The translations under genes were made by a program, and so were the position numbers. A stretch of DNA of 64,000 nt, taken from assembly GCF_002023715.1 (NCBI RefSeq), contig NZ_MAHX01000005.1:310001-374000 (forward strand), read 5' to 3'. This DNA comes from Elizabethkingia occulta. GTDB lineage: Bacteria > Bacteroidota > Bacteroidia > Flavobacteriales > Weeksellaceae. The notes beneath the pieces were generated by a model that was not told where the DNA came from, made no database searches, and saw nothing but the letters and a program-made list of their open reading frames with translations. Below are positions 42,038-52,400 of this stretch, piece after piece; position 1 is the stretch's first letter, and every line of letters starts with the position of its first letter.

Positions 42038-42967
42038 TTATTGGTTCAGCTCTTCTGCTTCTTCCATTAGTTTAATGTAAGTAGCATAACGGGATTCCAG
42101 AATTTCTTCATGTTCTAATGCATCTAAAACGGCACATTTAGGTTCGTTTATATGCAAACAGTTATTGAATTTACAATTCTCGGAAATACTAAAGATCTCC
42201 GGAAAATAATGCTGGATTTCTTCTTTCTCAACATCTATCATCGCAAATTCTCGAACTCCGGGAGTATCTATTACCTGACCGCCAAAAGGCCAGAAATGCA
42301 TCTGAGCAAATGTAGTTGTATGTTTACCTTTCAAATGAATATCGGATATGTCTCCTGTCTTTAAATTCACTTCAGGATTTAAAGCATTTACTAAAGTAGA
42401 TTTCCCACTTCCTGAGTGCCCGAAGAATACAGAAGTTTTATCTTTTAGAATCTCTCTTAGACCTTCCATATTCAGTTCGGATACAGAAGAAACAAAAAGA
42501 GAATCATAACCTATAGACTGGTATACAGTAGCTATATCTTCAGCATACTCCAGTTCTTCCTGGTCTAGCAAATCGGCTTTATTGAAGAGGATTAAAGGCT
42601 TTATATCATAAGCCTCACAACATACCAGAAAACGGTCTAAAAAACCTAAAGAAGTTTCCGGCATTTTCAGTGTGAAAAGAATGCAGCCAATATCAATATT
42701 GGACGCTATAATGTGAGCCTCTTTAGACAGGTTTACAGCCTTACGGATCAGATAGTTTTTTCGTGGTTCTATCTTTGTAATCCATGCAATATCATCCTGT
42801 TCCAGTGAGAACTCAACAAAATCCCCGACTGCCAAGGGATTGGTCAGTCGGGTTTTTATTAATTTGAATTTGCCTCTGATTCGGGCTTCATAAATTTTTC
42901 CGGATTCTTGATCTAAAACCTGATACCAGCTTCCGGTAGATTTTATGATAATACCCCTCATAAGCAA
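42038..42967 (-). CDS. rsgA: ribosome small-subunit GTPase RsgA
   Basis: The 309-residue protein has an N-terminal OB fold (about 1-70), then a circularly permuted GTPase: G4 NKADLL, G5 VSSVSE, G1 GHSGSGKSTLVN, G3 DTPGVREF. A C-terminal zinc knuckle follows (C-x4-C-x1-H-x5-C: CKFNNCLHINEPKC). It acts late in 30S subunit maturation as a GTPase checkpoint. It starts 3 bp after the stop of the DAHP synthase/chorismate mutase gene, an unusual but close pairing. Confidence 0.96.
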   Translation of the reverse strand: MLMRGIIIKSTGSWYQVLDQESGKIYEARIRGKFKLIKTRLTNPLAVGDFVEFSLEQDDIAWITKIEPRKNYLIRKAVNLSKEAHIIASNIDIGCILFTLKMPETSLGFLDRFLVCCEAYDIKPLILFNKADLLDQEELEYAEDIATVYQSIGYDSLFVSSVSELNMEGLREILKDKTSVFFGHSGSGKSTLVNALNPEVNLKTGDISDIHLKGKHTTTFAQMHFWPFGGQVIDTPGVREFAMIDVEKEEIQHYFPEIFSISENCKFNNCLHINEPKCAVLDALEHEEILESRYATYIKLMEEAEELNQ

Positions 42968-42970
42968 TAA

Positions 42971-44050
42971 TTATTTGTTAATCATAATGTTATTCTGAAC
43001 ATCAATAGATTCTTCGTGAATAGCGTTGAATACTTTCTCGATAAATTCTCTTGACATTCCAGTTTCATCAGCTTTTTGCGCTGCATATTCAGCAATAACT
43101 TTCCATCTGTCCGGTTGGAAGATCGCAATGTTATTTTCTTTTTTCAATGTACCGATTTTCTCAGATACCTTCATTCTTTGATTAAGAAGGCTGATAAGCT
43201 GGAAGTCGATATCGCTGATTAATGTTCTGTGTTTACCCATTTCATCTTCGTATCCTGAGATATCCTGATTTCTTGTTTTAAGGTTAGACAGTAATTCAGC
43301 TAAAACTTCCGGAGTAATTTGCTGTGCAGCATCACTCCATGCTTCATCCGGATTCGGGTGAGTTTCAATCATAAGACCTTCATAGCCACAGTTTAGAGCT
43401 TCCTGAGAGATAGCAGCTAAACCTGTTCTGTTTCCACAGATGTGAGAAGGGTCTACAATCATTGGAATATTTGGAAATTGCTTTTTGAAATCAAGTGCAA
43501 TTGTCCAGTTTGGAACGTTACGGTATTTAGTTTTCTGGTAATTAGAGAAACCTCTGTGAATTACACCAAGGTTTTTAACATCTTGTCCTAATAATCTCTC
43601 CATTGCTCCGATCCACAATGCAAGATCCGGATTAACCGGGTTTTTAACAAGTACAGGTTTGTTTGTACCTCTTAGTGCCTGTGCAATTTCCTGAACTGTA
43701 AAAGGGTTTACAGTAGAACGTGCTCCGATCCATAAGATATCTACATCAGCTTCTAATGCTGCAAATACGTGATTTGCATTAGCTACCTCAGTTGCTGTTT
43801 TAAAACCGTACTCTTCTTTAACTTTTTTCAGCCAGTTAAGACCAATAACCCCTACTCCTTCAAAACCATTTGGTTTTGTACGAGGTTTCCAGATTCCTGC
43901 ACGAAATACAGAAACATTGGCGTTGCTCTCTTTAATTCTTCTGGCTGCTTCCAGCATTTGTGACTCGCTTTCCGCGCTACATGGTCCCGCAACTACTAGC
44001 GGTGATCCTAGTTCTGATATCCAATCAGACTTTACTTCGTTTAGATTCAT
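42971..44050 (-). CDS. bifunctional DAHP synthase / type II chorismate mutase
   Basis: A 359-residue fusion. The N-terminal 260 residues are a type Ibeta DAHP synthase (GPCSAES, RAGIWKPRTKPNGFEG, KNPVNPDLALWIGA, the metal-binding DPSHICGNR and IETHPNPDEAWSD). The C-terminal 95 residues are an AroQ-type chorismate mutase (RTLISDIDFQLISLLNQRM, KKENN, EKVFNAIHEESI). It joins phosphoenolpyruvate and erythrose 4-phosphate to open the shikimate pathway, and the mutase leads to prephenate. The mutase part may also mediate feedback control, as in Bacillus. It lies in a rsgA-aroF-dnaX direction group. Confidence 0.94.
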   Translation of the reverse strand: MNLNEVKSDWISELGSPLVVAGPCSAESESQMLEAARRIKESNANVSVFRAGIWKPRTKPNGFEGVGVIGLNWLKKVKEEYGFKTATEVANANHVFAALEADVDILWIGARSTVNPFTVQEIAQALRGTNKPVLVKNPVNPDLALWIGAMERLLGQDVKNLGVIHRGFSNYQKTKYRNVPNWTIALDFKKQFPNIPMIVDPSHICGNRTGLAAISQEALNCGYEGLMIETHPNPDEAWSDAAQQITPEVLAELLSNLKTRNQDISGYEDEMGKHRTLISDIDFQLISLLNQRMKVSEKIGTLKKENNIAIFQPDRWKVIAEYAAQKADETGMSREFIEKVFNAIHEESIDVQNNIMINK

Positions 44051-44065
44051 ATTTAATTTGAGAAT

Positions 44066-45747
44066 TTAGGAAAAATCAAACTTCATTAAATCGTCCAGCT
44101 CCTTAAGAAATGGATTCTTTTCTGCAAATTTATCAAATAATTTTCGTTTGGTAATGATTTCTTTTTGCAAAGTTTCATCCTCCACGTATTTACTTTTAAT
44201 ATGAAAATTATTGACTTTACGCTGAAATACAGATAAAAAATCTTTTCTTACGGTCTCAAACTCGGATTTAGCAGCTTCAGAAGGTACTTTTATAAGAATT
44301 TTATTTTCATCCTTCTTCTGTAATTTACAGACTTTTATGGCTGAAAACTTCACCGGATCATCATCTTGTAGATTATCTAGAAATTGCTTCCATTCATGCA
44401 ATAAATCTACTTCAGAAAAATGATTTGCAGGTAAATTATCTTTTACCTCTACCTTTTCCGTCTTTACTTCTTCTTTTTTATTCAGCCATCCGGTAATACT
44501 AAAAGAAGAAATATCTTCTAATGATTTTACTTCTTTTGGCTTGTTTGGATTATCTAGTAAAGATGGATTAGCCGTTGTTTCCGTAGAAACCGGTTTCTGA
44601 TTCTGAGTAACCTGAGTTTGTTCCTGATTCGCTTTAGCTACTGCTTTTAAAAGCGGCGCTAAGATTCTAAACTTTTTTTTTTAGTGGCATCACTTACGGA
44701 AAGTGAAGCTAGCTGCATAAGAGCGATTTCAACAGTGAGACGTTGATTTTTAGAATTCTTATAGTTAATATCTGCCTGATTGCATATCTCCAGAGCATCG
44801 ATAAGTTCCTGTGCGGTCCATTTCTGACTTTGCTCTACATATTTAGCTTTTGTTTTCTCTCCTACTTCTATAAGATTAATTGTATTAGGGTTCTGAGCCA
44901 TCATCAGATCACGGAAGTGGCTTCCCAGTCCTCCGATAAAAATATGTGGATCAAATCCTTTATTTACAATCTCATTCAGTTTGGATAGAATTCCTGGAAT
45001 ATCATTAGATTTTGCAAAATCTGCAATTTGCAGATAGTAATCGTAGTCTAATATATTCAGTGTTTCTGCCGCCTTGGCAAGTGTTATATTTCTTTGCGTA
45101 AAGGTTGTAAGGCGGTCGAAAATGGAAAGAGCATCACGTAAAGCACCATCTGCCTTTTGGGCTACCAAAAACAAAGCATCGTCTTCATATTGAATACCTT
45201 CTTTGTCTGCTATCTTGCGTAGATGATTCTGAATATCTTCTATCTGAATTCTTTTAAAATCATAAATCTGACATCTTGATAAAATCGTCGGAATTATCTT
45301 ATGCTTTTCAGTAGTTGCCAAGATAAAAATAGCATGCGCAGGCGGTTCTTCCAATGTTTTAAGAAAAGCATTGAATGCTGCAGTAGACAGCATGTGCACC
45401 TCGTCGATAATATATACTTTATATTTTCCAACCTGAGGAGCAAAACGAACCTGATCAATCAGTTCCCGGATATCGTCTACAGAATTATTTGATGCCGCAT
45501 CTAATTCATAAATATTAAATGCAAATCCTGTGTCATCCGAAGCTCCTGATTTTTCATTAATTTTTCTGGCAAGGATACGTGCACATGTAGTTTTACCTAC
45601 ACCACGCGGCCCGCAGAAAAGAAGTGCCTGTGCTAACTGATTGTTATCTATAGCATGCTCCAGAGTATCTGTAATGTGGGATTGCCCAACAACGGTATCA
45701 AATTCTAATGGGCGATATTTACGTGCAGATACTATAAAGTTTTCCAT
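44066..45747 (-). CDS. dnaX: DNA polymerase III gamma/tau, full length requires -1 slippage at an A10 run
   Basis: Frame 0 from ATG 45747 encodes 362 residues: a clamp-loader AAA+ ATPase with Walker A CGPRGVGKTTCA, Walker B IIDEVHMLS, SRC motif ILSRCQI and domain III. It ends after ATKKKSLES at TAG 44659-44661, just past a run of ten A (coding strand; 44673-44682). Shifting -1 at that run continues without a stop (AAG TTT AGA ATC ...) through 200 further residues to 44066. This gives about 560 residues, the usual length of Bacteroidota DnaX. The short product would equal gamma and the long one tau. The canonical metal-binding Cys set of the AAA+ domain is reduced here. A promoter at 45752-45781 leaves the ATG at or near the 5' end of the mRNA. 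Confidence 0.88.
44634..44682 (-). other. dnaX: dnaX recoding site: A10 slippery run plus stem-loop
   Basis: The coding strand has A10 (44682 down to 44673), then ten bases, then an imperfect two-part stem: TTAGC (44662-44658) pairs with GCTAA (44638-44634), enclosing the palindrome GCTTTTAAAAGC. The frame-0 TAG lies within the 5' arm. A slippery run, a nearby stop and a downstream structure are the elements of programmed -1 frameshifting; a run this long also permits transcriptional slippage, as in Thermus dnaX. Confidence 0.7.
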
Positions 45748-45751
45748 ACCT

Positions 45752-45781
45752 CAAAAATAAAAAAAAGCTAGACGAAATCAA
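45752..45781 (-). promoter_or_regulatory. promoter of dnaX
   Basis: On the minus strand TTG (45781-45779), a 19-nt spacer and TATTTTTG (45759-45752) match the -33/-7 consensus. The -7 box ends 4 nt before the ATG, implying a leaderless message. Confidence 0.6.
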
Positions 45782-45848
45782 AAGTTTTTCAGAATTCTTT
45801 GATTCTAATTTTTCCTTTGTTAATATTATTTTATACTGTTAAACAAAA

Positions 45849-45880
45849 AAAAGCGCCTCTAAGTAAATAGAAGCGCTTTT
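45849..45880 (-). terminator. terminator of ppa
   Basis: The arms AAAAGCGCCTCT (45849-45860) and AGAAGCGCTTTT (45869-45880) pair with one mismatch. On the minus strand a T-rich stretch follows. It lies 21 bp past the ppa stop codon. Confidence 0.8.
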
Positions 45881-45901
45881 ATCTTTTTTATTATCTTAAG
45901 A

Positions 45902-46513
45902 TTATTCTCCGTAATGTTGGTTATAATCTTTTATAGATGCTTCTATAACTTTTTTTGCGTGCTCAGCCCCATATACGTCATCGATTCTTACTACAGCTGG
46001 CTCAGTTGGTAAGTTTTTATACGAAAGGAAATAATGCTTCAAACGGTTAACTTCAGCTACCGGAAGGTCGGAGATATCTCTCATGTGACCATAAACTTGG
46101 TCATCTACTAATACAGCGATGATTTTGTCATCAGCCTCTCCTTTATCAATCATTTTAAAGCCACCGATTGGAATAGCTTCTAAAATCATTCCTCCACCAT
46201 TGATGTTGTGGCTGCTTAGAACACAAATATCCAATGGATCATGATCTCCTTCTTTAACGTCTACCGAACCATTAGCTACAGCCAAATCCTTTACAGCATC
46301 CTCACAGTAAGTCTGTGGAACGAAACCATATAAAGCAGGGATGATATTAGAAAACTTTTGTGGTCTGTCTACTTTCAGGTAACCAGTTTCTTTATCTACT
46401 TCATATTTAATAGTATCAGAAGGTACGATCTCTACGAAAACATTTACAATTTCCGGAGCTTTCTCTCCAACACTGATACCATGCCAAGGATGGGCTTTGA
46501 ATTTAGGGTTCAT
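45902..46513 (-). CDS. ppa: inorganic pyrophosphatase, family I
   Basis: The 203-residue soluble enzyme hydrolyses pyrophosphate to phosphate. Family I landmarks: the 'KYEVDKETGYLKVDRP' region, YGFVPQTYC, and the metal-binding EGDHDPLDICVL signature with three Asp residues. It is longer at the N terminus than E. coli PPase (176), as is usual in Bacteroidota. It appears monocistronic. TAATTTTG on the minus strand (46589-46596) may be its -7 element. Confidence 0.95.
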   Translation of the reverse strand: MNPKFKAHPWHGISVGEKAPEIVNVFVEIVPSDTIKYEVDKETGYLKVDRPQKFSNIIPALYGFVPQTYCEDAVKDLAVANGSVDVKEGDHDPLDICVLSSHNINGGGMILEAIPIGGFKMIDKGEADDKIIAVLVDDQVYGHMRDISDLPVAEVNRLKHYFLSYKNLPTEPAVVRIDDVYGAEHAKKVIEASIKDYNQHYGE

Positions 46514-46734
46514 ATAATTGTTTATATTTTAAGTTTTACAATTGCTCCGTAATATGAAATTAACAATTCCAAATACGAAAACAGGGTGCAAAATTACAAA
46601 TTATTTGAAATAAATGGTTTTAAATTTTAAATTTTGAATTAATTTAATTTTAGAGACGTTTAAAAGCTCTGTTAAACAAGGCCTAACTAATCGAGCAGAA
46701 CTCTTAATTTTTCTGACTGAATTTGACTGCTAAA

Positions 46735-47412
46735 TTAGAGAATCCCCTCGTCACTGAAACTAAAAAATGATTCCTGAGAAATAATTAGATGATCCAGAAG
46801 CTTTATATTCAAAAGCTCTCCGCCATTTTTAAGACTTTCGGTAATTTGTATATCCTGCCGGCTTGGTTTTAAATTTCCAGATGGATGATTGTGCGCAACA
46901 ACTATAGCTGTTGCAAGATGATCCAAGGCAATACTAAACAATATTCTGGCATCTACAATAGATTGATCGATACCGCCGTGGGTAAGTTTCTCTTTATGAA
47001 TAATCATATTACTATGGTTGAGAAACAAACACCAGAATTCTTCATGATGCAGATCTCCTAAATATGGATGTAATATATTGAAAGCATCTTTACTGTTGCT
47101 TATTACAGGATTTTTAGAAACTTCCTGCAAGGCTTTTCTCCTTCCTATCTCCAGAGCAGCTGCAATAGTTATTGCTTTTACCTCTCCTATTCCTTTATAC
47201 TCCATCAGATCTTTAACTGTAAGCAAACTCAGCTGATGCCAATTGTTGTTTACAGATCGTAATATTCTTCTTCCAAGGTCTATTACACTCTCTCCTATAT
47301 TACCAGACCCTATAATAATGGCCAGTAAGTCTGCATCCGAAAGAGCTTCTTTACCTTTCAGTAAAAATTTTTCACGGGGCCGATCATCTTCAGCAAGGGA
47401 TTTTACTTTCAT
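46735..47412 (-). CDS. radC: RadC/YicR-family JAMM domain protein
   Basis: This 225-residue protein has a helix-hairpin-helix region (about 60-85, DLMEYKGIGEVKAITIAAALE) followed by the JAMM metal motif: LTHGGIDQS, then VVAHNHPSGNLKPSRQD (H-x-H-P-S-G...D). RadC was linked to DNA repair on weak evidence; its true role is unsettled, and the JAMM motif suggests a metalloprotease-like fold. It stands between ppa and the lolD-ldt-doxX group, in the same direction, 221 bp from ppa. Confidence 0.93.
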   Translation of the reverse strand: MKVKSLAEDDRPREKFLLKGKEALSDADLLAIIIGSGNIGESVIDLGRRILRSVNNNWHQLSLLTVKDLMEYKGIGEVKAITIAAALEIGRRKALQEVSKNPVISNSKDAFNILHPYLGDLHHEEFWCLFLNHSNMIIHKEKLTHGGIDQSIVDARILFSIALDHLATAIVVAHNHPSGNLKPSRQDIQITESLKNGGELLNIKLLDHLIISQESFFSFSDEGIL

Positions 47413-47540
47413 ACTTAAGATCCTGTTGCTGTTAAAGATACGAAATAAAATTAATCCATCAAGAGATATAATTAAAATACTACACTTAAAAATGAAAATT
47501 AATTTAAATAGTAAATAATTAAAATATAATTGACTTAATT

Positions 47541-48068
47541 TTATATATGAAGCAAGCTTTTCATCAGAACGAGCAAAATAACCATAACAGCAATGGCGAT
47601 TAACATGAGTATTTTATATTTATTGGAATATTTAACTCCAGTATGTATTCCGGCGAACATGTTTTTTACCAGAGCAAGTACACGCTGTTTGTTTATATAA
47701 AGAATAATAAAAATACAAAGCTGAAAAAATATAGCGCTACCCAACGCTAATATTTCGTAGAAATAATCTTGAAGGATAATATTGAAAAGAAGAATTGATA
47801 AAAGAATAGCACCAAAGATTCTTGTCCTATAGAATAGTAAACAAGTTGCTCCTAATACTTCGAAGAACCCTATAATTAAAGGATAAGCCACTGTATAACC
47901 ATAGAATGCCCACATAATCTGATGTCCGGACATTTCGGAAACCTTTCCGTTGTAGTTTTTTATAGTATCAAACTGAACATATTTTGCTGCACCATATGTT
48001 GCCATATAAAACGAAACAAATATTACAAGACTCCATTCTATAGCTTTAATCAGTAGCTTTTTATTCAT
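47541..48068 (-). CDS. DoxX-like membrane protein
   Basis: A 175-residue inner-membrane protein with five hydrophobic helices (about 12-30, 50-70, 80-95, 98-125 and 150-172). The N-terminal part has the 'YMATYGAAKYVQFDTI' and 'GFFEVLGATCLLF' segments seen in DoxX-related proteins. No catalytic motif is visible. It is the last gene of the lolD-L,D-transpeptidase-doxX operon, starting 4 bp after the transpeptidase stop. A cell-envelope role is inferred only from that context. Confidence 0.65.
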   Translation of the reverse strand: MNKKLLIKAIEWSLVIFVSFYMATYGAAKYVQFDTIKNYNGKVSEMSGHQIMWAFYGYTVAYPLIIGFFEVLGATCLLFYRTRIFGAILLSILLFNIILQDYFYEILALGSAIFFQLCIFIILYINKQRVLALVKNMFAGIHTGVKYSNKYKILMLIAIAVMVILLVLMKSLLHI

Positions 48069-48072
48069 AGAC

Positions 48073-48666
48073 CTAATCGTATATATACAAAACGATACTC
48101 TTTTCTGCGGAATCTATATATTTCTCTAAAGTACTAAAAAAAGCAGGTGAAACCATCGGACATCCCAAGCTAAGTACAATAGGATTTATAGTTTCATTGT
48201 CGGGAACTGCTGAATATTTATGCAATACAATAGCCCGACTAAGAGCATTGCTATTTGTTTTATCCAGACCTACAAGTTTATAGGCTTTTCCAAAATCTCC
48301 TTTATAGCTATTTTTTACAATATATTTACCTATTGAAGAACAGTATGAACCATAGACATTACTAAACTCTAATTTTCCATCTACCTTTCCTTTTTCTGAT
48401 CCTGATCCATGTGCCACCAATCCTCTCTCCAGAATTTTTCCAGACTTTAAATCAATAACAAAAAACCTGTATTTATTTGAAGTAATTGAGAAATCTACAA
48501 AAAACGCTAATTTTTCATTGTAGCCATTTTCTGAAGCAAATTTTCTTATCTCTTCTGTTTTATTGTTTGGATTATTGCTCCTGACTATGGATTGACCAAA
48601 GCTGATATTCGATACCAGAGCGATGGCAAGAACTCCAAACAGAGAAAGAAATATATATTTTTTCAT
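48073..48666 (-). CDS. exported YkuD_2-type murein L,D-transpeptidase-like protein
   Basis: The 197-residue protein has a signal peptide (residues 1-24, ISFGQ) and a catalytic domain of the YkuD_2 (PF13645) type. 'RFFVIDLKSGKILERGLVAHGSG' is followed by the active-site pair H149 (IVLHKYSA) and C169 (LSLGCPMVSP). L,D-transpeptidases make 3-3 crosslinks or attach lipoproteins to peptidoglycan, though YkuD_2 members are little studied. It lies between lolD (2 bp upstream) and the DoxX-like gene (4 bp downstream), suggesting an envelope-biogenesis operon. Confidence 0.85.
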   Translation of the reverse strand: MKKYIFLSLFGVLAIALVSNISFGQSIVRSNNPNNKTEEIRKFASENGYNEKLAFFVDFSITSNKYRFFVIDLKSGKILERGLVAHGSGSEKGKVDGKLEFSNVYGSYCSSIGKYIVKNSYKGDFGKAYKLVGLDKTNSNALSRAIVLHKYSAVPDNETINPIVLSLGCPMVSPAFFSTLEKYIDSAEKSIVLYIYD

Positions 48667-48668
48667 TA

Positions 48669-49346
48669 TTAGAATCCGTCCACAATCTGACCATCCTTCA
48701 TCACTAATTTACGGTCAGTACTTTCGGCAAGTCCTTGGTTGTGGGTTACAATAACGAATGTCTGATTGTATTTATCTCTAAGGTCAAAGAATAACTGATG
48801 AAGGCTGTCTGCATTTTTAGAATCCAGGTTTCCTGTAGGCTCATCTGCAAAGATGATTTTCGGATCATTAATTAATGCTCTTGCCACAGCAACACGTTGT
48901 GCCTCTCCTCCTGAAAGTTCTTTGGGCTTATGATGAATTCTGTGAGCAATTTTCAGTTCATCAAAAAGTTCATGTGCTTTTTCCAAAGCGTTCGGATTTG
49001 GTTTGTCCGAAATTCTTACCGGCAAGAGTACATTTTCCAATGCTGTGAATTCAGGCAGAAGTTGATGAAATTGGAATACGAAACCTATATTCCTGTTACG
49101 GAATCTGGATAGTTCTTTGTCTGACATTTCCAGAAAAGATTTACCATTCAATAATATTTCAGTATCGTTAGCGGACGTATTAGATGGCGAATCCAGTGTA
49201 CCAAGAATTTGTAACAAAGTAGATTTTCCTGCACCGGACTCTCCTACAATAGAGACAATTTCTGCATCCGGAATCTCAATATCCACTCCTTTTAATACAT
49301 CTAATGAGCCGTAAGATTTATATATATTTTTCGCTTTAATCATCAT
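48669..49346 (-). CDS. lolD: LolD-type ABC transporter ATPase
   Basis: A 225-residue MacB/LolD-family ATPase: Walker [14 protein letters not shown], the Q loop, signature [16 protein letters not shown], Walker [13 protein letters not shown] and H loop VTHNQ. LolD powers LolCE extraction of lipoproteins from the inner membrane. The LolC/E partners are not adjacent, so the label is by sequence type. Two ATGs (49346 and 49343) are possible; the -7-like box TATTTTTG at 49351-49358 (minus strand) leaves only 4 or 7 nt, implying a leaderless start. Confidence 0.85.
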   Translation of the reverse strand: MMIKAKNIYKSYGSLDVLKGVDIEIPDAEIVSIVGESGAGKSTLLQILGTLDSPSNTSANDTEILLNGKSFLEMSDKELSRFRNRNIGFVFQFHQLLPEFTALENVLLPVRISDKPNPNALEKAHELFDELKIAHRIHHKPKELSGGEAQRVAVARALINDPKIIFADEPTGNLDSKNADSLHQLFFDLRDKYNQTFVIVTHNQGLAESTDRKLVMKDGQIVDGF

Positions 49347-49350
49347 TCGT

Positions 49351-49358
49351 CAAAAATA
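49351..49358 (-). promoter_or_regulatory. -7 box (TATTTTTG) next to lolD start
   Basis: It matches TAnnTTTG on the minus strand and ends 4 nt before ATG 49346, or 7 nt before ATG 49343. No -33 TTG is seen at 19-20 nt. Confidence 0.4.
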
Positions 49359-49424
49359 CTAATTAGTTATGAGTTATAAAGTATGTATTTGTATAGTTAT
49401 CTATAAATTTTCATGTTAAAAAAA

Positions 49425-49446
49425 TGGCCGGAAGAAATTCCGGCCA
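49425..49446 (-). terminator. terminator of the GH31 gene
   Basis: The stem TGGCCGGAA/TTCCGGCCA closes a GAAA tetraloop. On the minus strand a run of T residues follows, 26 bp past the stop codon. Confidence 0.88.
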
Positions 49447-49471
49447 GATGGGTAATATTTATCTGTTCTCT

Positions 49472-52400
49472 TTAAAAGTTTACTGAGTTCAGGTCTTTGT
49501 CTACAAGGATTCCTTGTTGTGACTTTAGATTAAATTTCAGATTCTTTTTCGCTTTAAATTTAATTATAAACAGATTATTGCTGCCATTAAGAGCTTCCTG
49601 CTTTCCTAGATTAACAAACGTAGGATACAACACCTTCTCTCTGTTGGAATGCAATCTGTCATTTGTAAGGTTCTCCATTTTCTTGGTATCCAGCGTCTGG
49701 ATTCCTACGAATTCATAATCCTGGGCATTATAAGGCAATGCAAAACTTAGTGCATTTACAGATTTCAGATTAGTTCCTTTTACAGTCACTTCAATAATTT
49801 CGTCTTTGCCATAATTCTGCTTAGGTGCTGTTATTTCTAATTTCCCGGCTACCTTTTCAATCTTTGCTTCATCTACACCACCATCTAATTGTGTTGCAAC
49901 AACAGATATATCGTAAGCATCAATAAGGTTATTCTTATTAACATCACCATTGCTTACATAACCTTCGAAATCTGCATCTCCTTTTCTCAATCCGGTATAG
50001 TTGGTATAAGAAGTAAGGTCATTTCGGTCAATTAGTTTATCGTTGTTAATATCTCCCGGTAAATAGCTTTCTGTTCCCGGTACTTTGAATACATATAGCT
50101 CACGGCCTGTTCCATAATCACCTACAGCTTGTTCCACAGAAATCTTCACATATCTTGCCGTCGGATGAGATGTAAAGCTAAATTCTTTAGGATCGAAATC
50201 ATCTTTCCATTCAAAAGTTCCGGCATCTGTCCAGAATTGTTTATCCATACTGTAAGAAACTTTACCTTTCTTAATCAGCCCGTTTCTACCGTCGTTACGT
50301 GGTAATAACTGGAATTTATCCAGCTGGTTAATCGATTTAAGATCTACTAAAAGATCGAAAGGAACAGCTTTCACTCTATATTTTGTATGCCACATATTTC
50401 CTTCTTCCTCATCGAATAATTTATAAACTTCAAAGCCTTCCTGTGCATCTACAGAAGCGGTTCCGGATATTCCTTTAATAGCAAATTCTAAAGGATTAGA
50501 TTTAGTTTTGACTGTAAACGAAGTCCACTCAGAAGCTCCGTCTTTATTTACCGCTCTTACTTTGAATGTATAATCCGTTTCCGCTGTCAGACCTTCGAAC
50601 AGAAGTTCAGTGTCTTTTATTGTAGAATATTTCAGTCCATTGAAATCTATTTCGTAGTAATCTGCATTTGGAACTTTATCCCATGTAGGTTTTACAGTGT
50701 AAGCTTCCAGGTTTTTGTCTGTAATCTGTACATTCTTTGGAGCTGTAAGTACACCAGATGTTATTTTTAAATGATTTTTAGGCTCAAATTCATAGCCTTC
50801 AAGCTCTAAAGATACTTTCTGACTTGTAATATCTGCTTTAGCCGTTTTTACCCAAACCTGGGGATTTTTTATAATCTGAACTTTCTCGAATTCAGTTCCT
50901 TTGGTTGAGAATCTGTTGAAGTTAGGCTTTTCGTTGTAATAGTATACATTTTCCTGGGCTTCAAACTCTGCTAGTGAAGTAACTTCTTTAAGTTTCACTT
51001 TTTTATTACCAACTTTAGCTATAATATTTCCGGGTTTTGCAGTAGCACTGATTCTAAATTCAGTAGCTTTATCTTTCGTCTGTCCGTCAAAATTTCCTTT
51101 TGCAGGAAATACGGTTACAACAGCTTTATCTTTAACCAGATTAGATTCAATAATTGTTGATGATCCTTTGCCAGCTTTGTACTGCTCGGATATTCCATCG
51201 TCATCATATTCTGTAAATGAAGTTTTACCCAAAGGATATATTTCGTAAATACGAAGATTTTTATTGATTTCTGATACATTATTATTCGGGTTAGCCAACG
51301 GAATGATTGCTCCACGTTTTACAAACACAGGAAGCTTCCAAATCGGGCTATTAATGCTATTAATGATTTGCCCACCTTCATATTGTTCTCCGGTAAGGTA
51401 ATCTACCCATTGTCCTTTTGGCAGGTAAATTCCGTTACGTATATCATTTCCTTTATCGTCGGTTTTGGTTTCCTGGTAAATAGGAGCAACGAGGAATGCT
51501 GGTCCATACATAAACTGGTACTGCGTCATTTTCCCCTGAGTATATGCATTTTGCTCTTCCAGAAACATTGCTCTGATCATTGGTAAGCCATTTACAGCTT
51601 CTTTTGCAATACTATAAGAATATGGAAGAAGCTCTGACTTTAGTTTCAGATAATTACGGTTAATGGAAGTTGCTGTTTCTCCTAAAGCATGCGGATACTT
51701 CTCATTAGAACCCCAACCATCCATATTCAGCTGCATTGGTGTGAATGCTTTCCATTGGAAATCTCTGGTATTAATAATAGGCTTCTTGCCTCCGAAAATA
51801 CCATCCATATCAGATGTAATATTCGGTTGTCCGGACAATCCGGATCCTATATAAGTCGGAATATGGAAACGGATATATTCCCAAACACCACCAGTCTGAT
51901 CTCCGGACCAGATTCCTGCATAGCGCTGGGTTCCTGCCCAACCATCTAATGATATAATAAATGGTCTGGCATCATTACCATATTTAGGCATAATATTACC
52001 CACGTCTGAAACACCATTCAATCCAAATGAGTAACCATCTCCTACCCATGCTACATCCGTCTTCAGAACACGTACTCCGGCATCTCTTACTTCTTTAATA
52101 ATATCCCTTTGTAACAATGCACTTATTCCTTCTTTCGGATGAAGATCGGATTGCGTCCACAGACCTATTTCAACACCATTTTTACGGGCATAATCTCCAA
52201 AATCTTTCAGGTTCTTAATGTTACCATCCAGAGTTTCTGTTTGTCCGTAACCTGCACCATAGCCATCATTCGGTAATACCCATCCTAATGGCATATCGTT
52301 ATTTTTGTATCGGTCCACAACAGCGCGTGCAGAGAACTGATAATTGTTTTTTTCACCGTTCAAAGATTCTTTGATACCGCCATTTTCTTTCTGGCTTTCT

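Noticed and set aside
44066-44401. Separate 111-residue gene downstream of a 362-residue dnaX
   Set aside because: Its frame stays open upstream to the A10 run and encodes the tau C-terminal region, so it is the rest of dnaX rather than an independent gene; its putative start is an internal TTG.
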